Source: JAFGMR01 sp964632755
GTDB lineage: Archaea; Halobacteriota; Methanosarcinia; Methanotrichales; Methanotrichaceae
Direction of reading: 5' to 3'
NCBI GenBank assembly: GCA_964632755.1
Contig: CAZWDT010000056.1
Coordinates: 1 to 16,375 of the forward strand
DNA length: 16,375 nt
The position numbers were made by a program, and so were the translations under genes. Positions 12,670-16,375 of this stretch are shown piece by piece (position 1 is the stretch's first letter; each line of letters begins with the position of its first letter). Below the pieces are notes generated by a model. That model was not told the origin of the DNA. It made no database searches and worked only from the letters and a program-made list of their open reading frames with translations.

Positions 12670-14677
12670 ATTCCATCATCTCAATCCTTGCTACAGGCGT
12701 TGCTATCACCCTAACCAACATAGCGCAGCGATTGCGGTCTCCCGCCCATCTCTCGATGACGAGCTCCAGCATGTGGTCTCCTTCTCCGTAGACGCCCCAA
12801 TCTATGTCAATTTTCCTCCCGCCATCCGAGAGGCTGCCCTCTGCCTCGGCTCCATCGACCAGCCAAACGATAGCCAGGAAGTCATCGGATCCGGCTGAGT
12901 AGGTATCCGTATGACTGGTGCAGGTGAGGTTCGAACCCTCTATGAAGCAGTCAATGCAACGGGGGGAGAGATATGTAGCAGAAGAAGTCGTGCCGTCCAG
13001 CTCCCAGGCCACACTTTCCCCGCTCATCTCCACTGTGAAGGAAGGAGAATGCCCGCCTGGGGAGAACTCAGTCGGCTGTGCCCCATCAATTCCTCCATGG
13101 ATGGAATTGAATGGACCGATCGAGATGATGACCTGGTAGGGATTGGGATTGATGTAACCGTAACGGGCAAGGAGCTCTCCGCCCGGCCGCTCCTCCAGGC
13201 AGTCGAAAGAGGGGATGATTGGCTCGCGATGGCTCCCCACTACAACGGTCGCCTCCCTCGTGAGGGGCGGGCATGTCCCATAGCTTCCGCCACCTCGAAG
13301 GACGATCTCCATCTGTCCTACCGCCTCCGCTCGAATGAGCACGATTACACCGAGCGAGCTCTTCGCCTGGAAGGGGCTTCTCCTCCACTCGACCGTCCAT
13401 CCTTCCCCAGAGCTCACCTGGCCGTTGGGTTCAGTATCAGCCGATAGGAATAGGGATCCAGGAGGCCCTTCGAGCGTCATCCATACCTCATCGAGGGCCG
13501 CTTCGCCGCTATTCTCGGCCAACAAATGGAGACGGAACTCCTGGGGAGAGACCCCGGTGGATGCTTCGATATCCATATCGAGGCCCAGATCCTCCCATGA
13601 GGCCTCCATCTGGGGGGTCTCCGCCCGGTTTCCCTGCAGATCCTGGGCCAGTATGTAGTATATCACGGGAGCACCTATCGGACGAGGTGGAAGCGAGCCC
13701 TTCCATTCTCCATCGAAGATGGTCCCAACTACTAGGTCCATGGAAATCTCCTCCATCCCCTGACCTTGACTCGAGCTGATAAGCTTGACCCAGGCGACCC
13801 CCCCCCGGTCCTTCACGCTGGCGGTGATGGAGAGGGGTTCATTTGGGCATGTCTCTTTCGGCGTCACCTCGATTACAGGAGGATCGCAATCCCTGACCGT
13901 TACGATCTTCTGAAGAGAGGCCGTGGATCCAGCGGCGTCCGTTACCTGCAGCGTTACGGCATAGCTTGCCTGCATCTCGTATACGTGGCTTGGATGAGTT
14001 TCCGCAACCGAAGGAGAGCCGTCGCCATAGTCCCAGACGAAGGCGTAAGGCGGAGATCCCCCGCTCGCATCCGGGGTAAATTGCGTCTCTCGTCCCATGC
14101 AGGCCTCATCCCAGCTGAAGTTGGCAACCAGAGGAGACTCTATGGTGATCACAGTATCCAGGCCGCCATAGCATTTGGTATTCCTATTGCTGCATATCCT
14201 CTTCGCGTTATCACAGGTTGTGCCGCTTGCAGTCTCCCAGCTCAGGACAAAGCGCCTGAGCTCGATCTCCTGGCCGCATGTCCAAGAGAAGGAGTATACG
14301 GGGATGCTCGTCGTCGCCTTCGAGGGGATCGACTCCATGACGCAGATCCCATGATCGAAGAAGGTGTGCATAAGTTCGCCTCCCACGTATACATCGGCAA
14401 GCATTATGACCGCATATCTGGGCTTGCTCGCGTGGTTGTAGAACTCGGCCCAGATGTAGGCCATAGTGGGAGCACCTGCCCGACAGCCCTGCAGATCTCC
14501 CCCGTTAGCGTCCCCCAGCCAGGCCTTAGTCACGACAACCTCCTTGGCCTGGCACTGGAACTTGCACTCAGGCCAGTCGAATGCAGGTGAGGGCTGGATC
14601 AAGAGGATGAACAAAAGGCAGGCTAGCGGTCCCAGCCACCCCCAATCACATCGCAAAGCCCCGATATCGGACTGCAT
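12668..14677 (-). CDS. Secreted PKD-domain surface protein
   Basis: The start is taken as ATG 14677, giving about 669 residues. An in-frame start 30 codons earlier (14767) would translate the terminator hairpin and TATA box of this gene, so it is unlikely. In numbering from 14767, a signal peptide with core LACLLFILLI ends near SPAFDW (60-65). A cysteine-containing N-terminal domain follows (to about 200), then a PKD domain (205-293) with the hallmark VWDYGDGSP, then Ig-like regions. The C-terminal part holds two modules shared with the neighbouring upstream protein: a YINPNPYQVIISIGPFN...GAQPTEFSPG...VAWELDG module (522-592) and a WLVDGAEAEGSLSDG...RVIATPVARI module (about 604-694). No transmembrane anchor is seen at the end. 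It is coupled to the DUF11 gene that follows. A cell-surface or extracellular role is inferred. Confidence 0.82.
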   Translation of the reverse strand: MQSDIGALRCDWGWLGPLACLLFILLIQPSPAFDWPECKFQCQAKEVVVTKAWLGDANGGDLQGCRAGAPTMAYIWAEFYNHASKPRYAVIMLADVYVGGELMHTFFDHGICVMESIPSKATTSIPVYSFSWTCGQEIELRRFVLSWETASGTTCDNAKRICSNRNTKCYGGLDTVITIESPLVANFSWDEACMGRETQFTPDASGGSPPYAFVWDYGDGSPSVAETHPSHVYEMQASYAVTLQVTDAAGSTASLQKIVTVRDCDPPVIEVTPKETCPNEPLSITASVKDRGGVAWVKLISSSQGQGMEEISMDLVVGTIFDGEWKGSLPPRPIGAPVIYYILAQDLQGNRAETPQMEASWEDLGLDMDIEASTGVSPQEFRLHLLAENSGEAALDEVWMTLEGPPGSLFLSADTEPNGQVSSGEGWTVEWRRSPFQAKSSLGVIVLIRAEAVGQMEIVLRGGGSYGTCPPLTREATVVVGSHREPIIPSFDCLEERPGGELLARYGYINPNPYQVIISIGPFNSIHGGIDGAQPTEFSPGGHSPSFTVEMSGESVAWELDGTTSSATYLSPRCIDCFIEGSNLTCTSHTDTYSAGSDDFLAIVWLVDGAEAEGSLSDGGRKIDIDWGVYGEGDHMLELVIERWAGDRNRCAMLVRVIATPVARIEMME

Positions 14678-14716
14678 ATGCCCTCTTTCCCTCGGCAATC
14701 TCGACGATCCATTGTA

Positions 14717-14731
14717 CATATAAATTATAAA
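14717..14731 (-). promoter_or_regulatory. Promoter of the PKD/DUF11 operon
   Basis: The minus strand reads TTTATAATTTATATG here, a strong archaeal TATA region. A start about 25 bp downstream, near 14700, gives a leader of roughly 23 bases before ATG 14677. GAGGG lies in that leader. The same T-rich run directly follows the terminator hairpin of the upstream gene. Confidence 0.55.
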
Positions 14732-14734
14732 AGT

Positions 14735-14765
14735 GGGTCCCCGGGATATGGTCTCCCGGGGACCC
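14735..14765 (-). terminator. Terminator hairpin of the DUF7507-type protein gene
   Basis: A perfect 12-bp stem GGGTCCCCGGGA / TCCCGGGGACCC (14735-14746 and 14754-14765) encloses a 7-base loop. On the minus strand it begins 27 bases after the stop at 14793 and is followed by CACTTTTATAATTTAT, a T-rich run. The stem is very stable, so it should end or insulate the upstream transcript. Confidence 0.75.
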
Positions 14766-14792
14766 ATCTAGATCTCTCGTTATCCACTGCCC

Positions 14793-16375
14793 CTAAAAGA
14801 AGGGACGTGCCGGGGGCGGGGAGCTGCCAGACGAGCCTCCCTCAACCGCTGCTATGCCCACCTCCGGCTCTGCGATCACCTTGATCGACATGGTATTGGT
14901 GCACACGGAGAATATCACCCCGTTCTTCTTCTTGGTCACCACGAGCATGAGAGTATGCATGCTCTCCGGCTCGTAGCCCTCCCCGGATAGCGAGATTATC
15001 TTAGTGGTGCCAACTTGCGCGCCGTCCCAGTACCACGCGTACTCATAGGTGAATCCCGCTTCCTCCACCACGTCGGCCCTAAAGGGATCCTCACGGTTTG
15101 TGCAGAGGAATCCAGGACCGTCCATCTCGCAGGTTCCGCTGCATTCGCCCGGATGATTCTTATTGGCCTCTGCCTTCGTGCCGTCCAGATGCCACTCAAC
15201 TCCTGCATTCACCGAATCCACCGAGAAGACGTAGGTGTTCAGCCCCGGCTGGAAGACGATTGGCTGTCCCTTGTCCATCTCGCTAGGAACATTGGAGAAG
15301 CGATTGTTATCGCCCACGGGTATCGTCACCGGCACAGAGTTGGCGTTGTCGTAGCTGAAGAAGACCGTGTAGGTGTGGCCATCGGGATGGAGGTAGACGC
15401 ACTCAGCAATGGGATCAACCTTTGCGCGGCTGATCGTCACTGTCGCGCTATCCGTATCCTCAAGGCTCCCGATCGAATCGCTTGCGGTGATCGTTGCAGT
15501 ATTTGTAAGCTCCTTCTCTATCTCGCCATCGAGATCGGCGTCTACAGCGATATGGGTTGCCGTCGCCGTCGTGCTCTCGCCCGGACCGAGCGTTGTCACG
15601 CTAAGCCCAATATTTCCGAGCACGTCATCGACGAGGGAGGTGAGGGAGATCGTGGTGTCGCCGGTGTTCTCGATCGTATACGTGTAGGTCACCGTCTCTC
15701 CAAGGCCTGCCGACTCGGGCAAGGCTTCCTTGGTTAGGCTGATGCCCCTAGTGTATGTGAGCTCCACCGACTCGCTCGCCGACTTCTCATCGAGGGCGAA
15801 GAAGGTGATGTCGGTCACATAGGCGGTTACGATATTGTCGAGAGGTCCTGGGAGGTCATCAGGGGCGATGGTGTACTCAAGCGTCCCTGTCGCGCTCTCC
15901 CCCAGCTGGAGCGAGGTCTTGTCGAGCGTCACCGGTCCTAGCTGGTCGTCCACCAGGATGATCTCCTCCAAGACGATATTTCCGGTGTTCTCCACGACAT
16001 AGGTATAGACCACAGTCTGCCCAACTGATGCCGATTCAGGCGATGCCGTCTTGGTGACGGTGTAATCTGGCTCGTAGCTCAGACTAACTGTCACAGTATC
16101 GGTTGCTGGAGGGACATCATTTCCTGTGATGCTGTCCTTTGCAGTTGCTGTTGCGACGTTCACTATGCGAGGCAGGTCGATCTTGGTGGCCTGATAGGCC
16201 TTCTCGACGGTGATGCTCTCCCCAGCAAGGAGGCTGGTCTGCGGGAGCTCTATTGTTCCCAACTGGTCGTCAGTTAGGGCGAGATCGGTTACTGCCACAT
16301 CGCCGGTGTTGGTGATGATGTAGGTGTAGGTTACGGTCTCTCCTATGGCTGCGCTGGACGTGCTCGCCGACTTGG
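14793..16375 (-). CDS. DUF11/DUF7507-repeat surface protein, 5' end outside the window
   Basis: The frame is open to the window edge, so the start and any signal peptide lie beyond it; the GTG at 16298 is internal. Three tandem Ig-like repeats of about 105 residues are seen, each with the pattern GxTVTYTYxxxNTGD ... DDxLG ... L.xGES: one from the edge (KSASTSSAAIGETVTYTYII), one from EPDYTVTKTASPESASVGQT, and one from GISLTKEALPESAGLGET. They are followed by a module also present in the PKD protein (FFSYDNANSVPVTIPVGDNN ... GQPIVFQPG ... VEWHLDG). A second shared module follows (YAWYWDGAQVGTTKIISLSG ... IKVIAEPEVGI), then a Ser/Pro-rich tail ending PPPARPFF. It is probably extracellular. A strong terminator separates it from the next gene. 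Confidence 0.85.
   Translation of the reverse strand, partial: KSASTSSAAIGETVTYTYIITNTGDVAVTDLALTDDQLGTIELPQTSLLAGESITVEKAYQATKIDLPRIVNVATATAKDSITGNDVPPATDTVTVSLSYEPDYTVTKTASPESASVGQTVVYTYVVENTGNIVLEEIILVDDQLGPVTLDKTSLQLGESATGTLEYTIAPDDLPGPLDNIVTAYVTDITFFALDEKSASESVELTYTRGISLTKEALPESAGLGETVTYTYTIENTGDTTISLTSLVDDVLGNIGLSVTTLGPGESTTATATHIAVDADLDGEIEKELTNTATITASDSIGSLEDTDSATVTISRAKVDPIAECVYLHPDGHTYTVFFSYDNANSVPVTIPVGDNNRFSNVPSEMDKGQPIVFQPGLNTYVFSVDSVNAGVEWHLDGTKAEANKNHPGECSGTCEMDGPGFLCTNREDPFRADVVEEAGFTYEYAWYWDGAQVGTTKIISLSGEGYEPESMHTLMLVVTKKKNGVIFSVCTNTMSIKVIAEPEVGIAAVEGGSSGSSPPPARPFF

Noticed and set aside
14678..14767. Upstream start (14767) for the PKD protein
   Set aside because: It would translate the terminator hairpin and TATA box and place 30 odd residues before a normal signal peptide.
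15015..15737. 240-residue plus-strand open frame at the right edge
   Set aside because: It is antisense to tandem DUF11/DUF7507 repeats and has no motif.

Overview
The window looks like chromosomal DNA of a methanogenic archaeon. The evidence is archaeal TATA boxes about 25 bp ahead of likely transcript starts, AGGTGA-type ribosome binding sites, an archaeal-type S-adenosylhomocysteine hydrolase, an archaeal Trm-G10 tRNA methyltransferase, and large secreted DUF11/PKD surface proteins. The GC-rich codon use and the style of the surface proteins suggest Methanothrix (Methanosaeta) or a relative. That genus call is an inference from recall, not a database match.

Region 1 (1-1914) is a decaying accessory stretch. 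It opens with what appears to be the right end of an IS200/IS605-type tnpB element. This element has cut a sulfatase gene (54-886, minus), which also carries an in-frame amber codon at codon 4. Next is a type I restriction methyltransferase gene (hsdM) with two compensating frameshifts and no C-terminal half.

Region 2 (1915-3854) has a GyrI-like effector-binding protein, a TetR-family regulator and, facing it, a metallo-beta-lactamase-fold hydrolase of the RNase Z type. A near-identical 11-bp palindromic sequence lies in the tetR promoter and in the divergent promoter ahead of the hydrolase, so it is a candidate TetR operator.

Region 3 (3970-7328) is a tight three-gene plus-strand operon: S-adenosylhomocysteine (or S-inosylhomocysteine) hydrolase, an APH-fold small-molecule kinase, and a THUMP-domain tRNA m2G10/m22G10 methyltransferase. 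Hydrolase and methyltransferase are linked by S-adenosylmethionine (SAM) turnover. The kinase substrate is unknown.

Region 4 (7329-8608) holds the C-terminal half of a UbiA-type prenyltransferase gene, probably a pseudogene, and a minus-strand double-HTH regulator resembling haloarchaeal conditioned-medium-induced protein 4.

Region 5 (8803-16375, all minus strand) encodes secreted or surface proteins. In transcription order these are a DUF11/DUF7507-repeat protein entering from beyond the window, a strong terminator hairpin overlapping the next promoter, a PKD-domain protein, and a roughly 1285-residue DUF11 protein whose reading frame is broken once near 11,895. The first two share two C-terminal modules, and the third carries its own internal repeat (GSGYY...SLWS).
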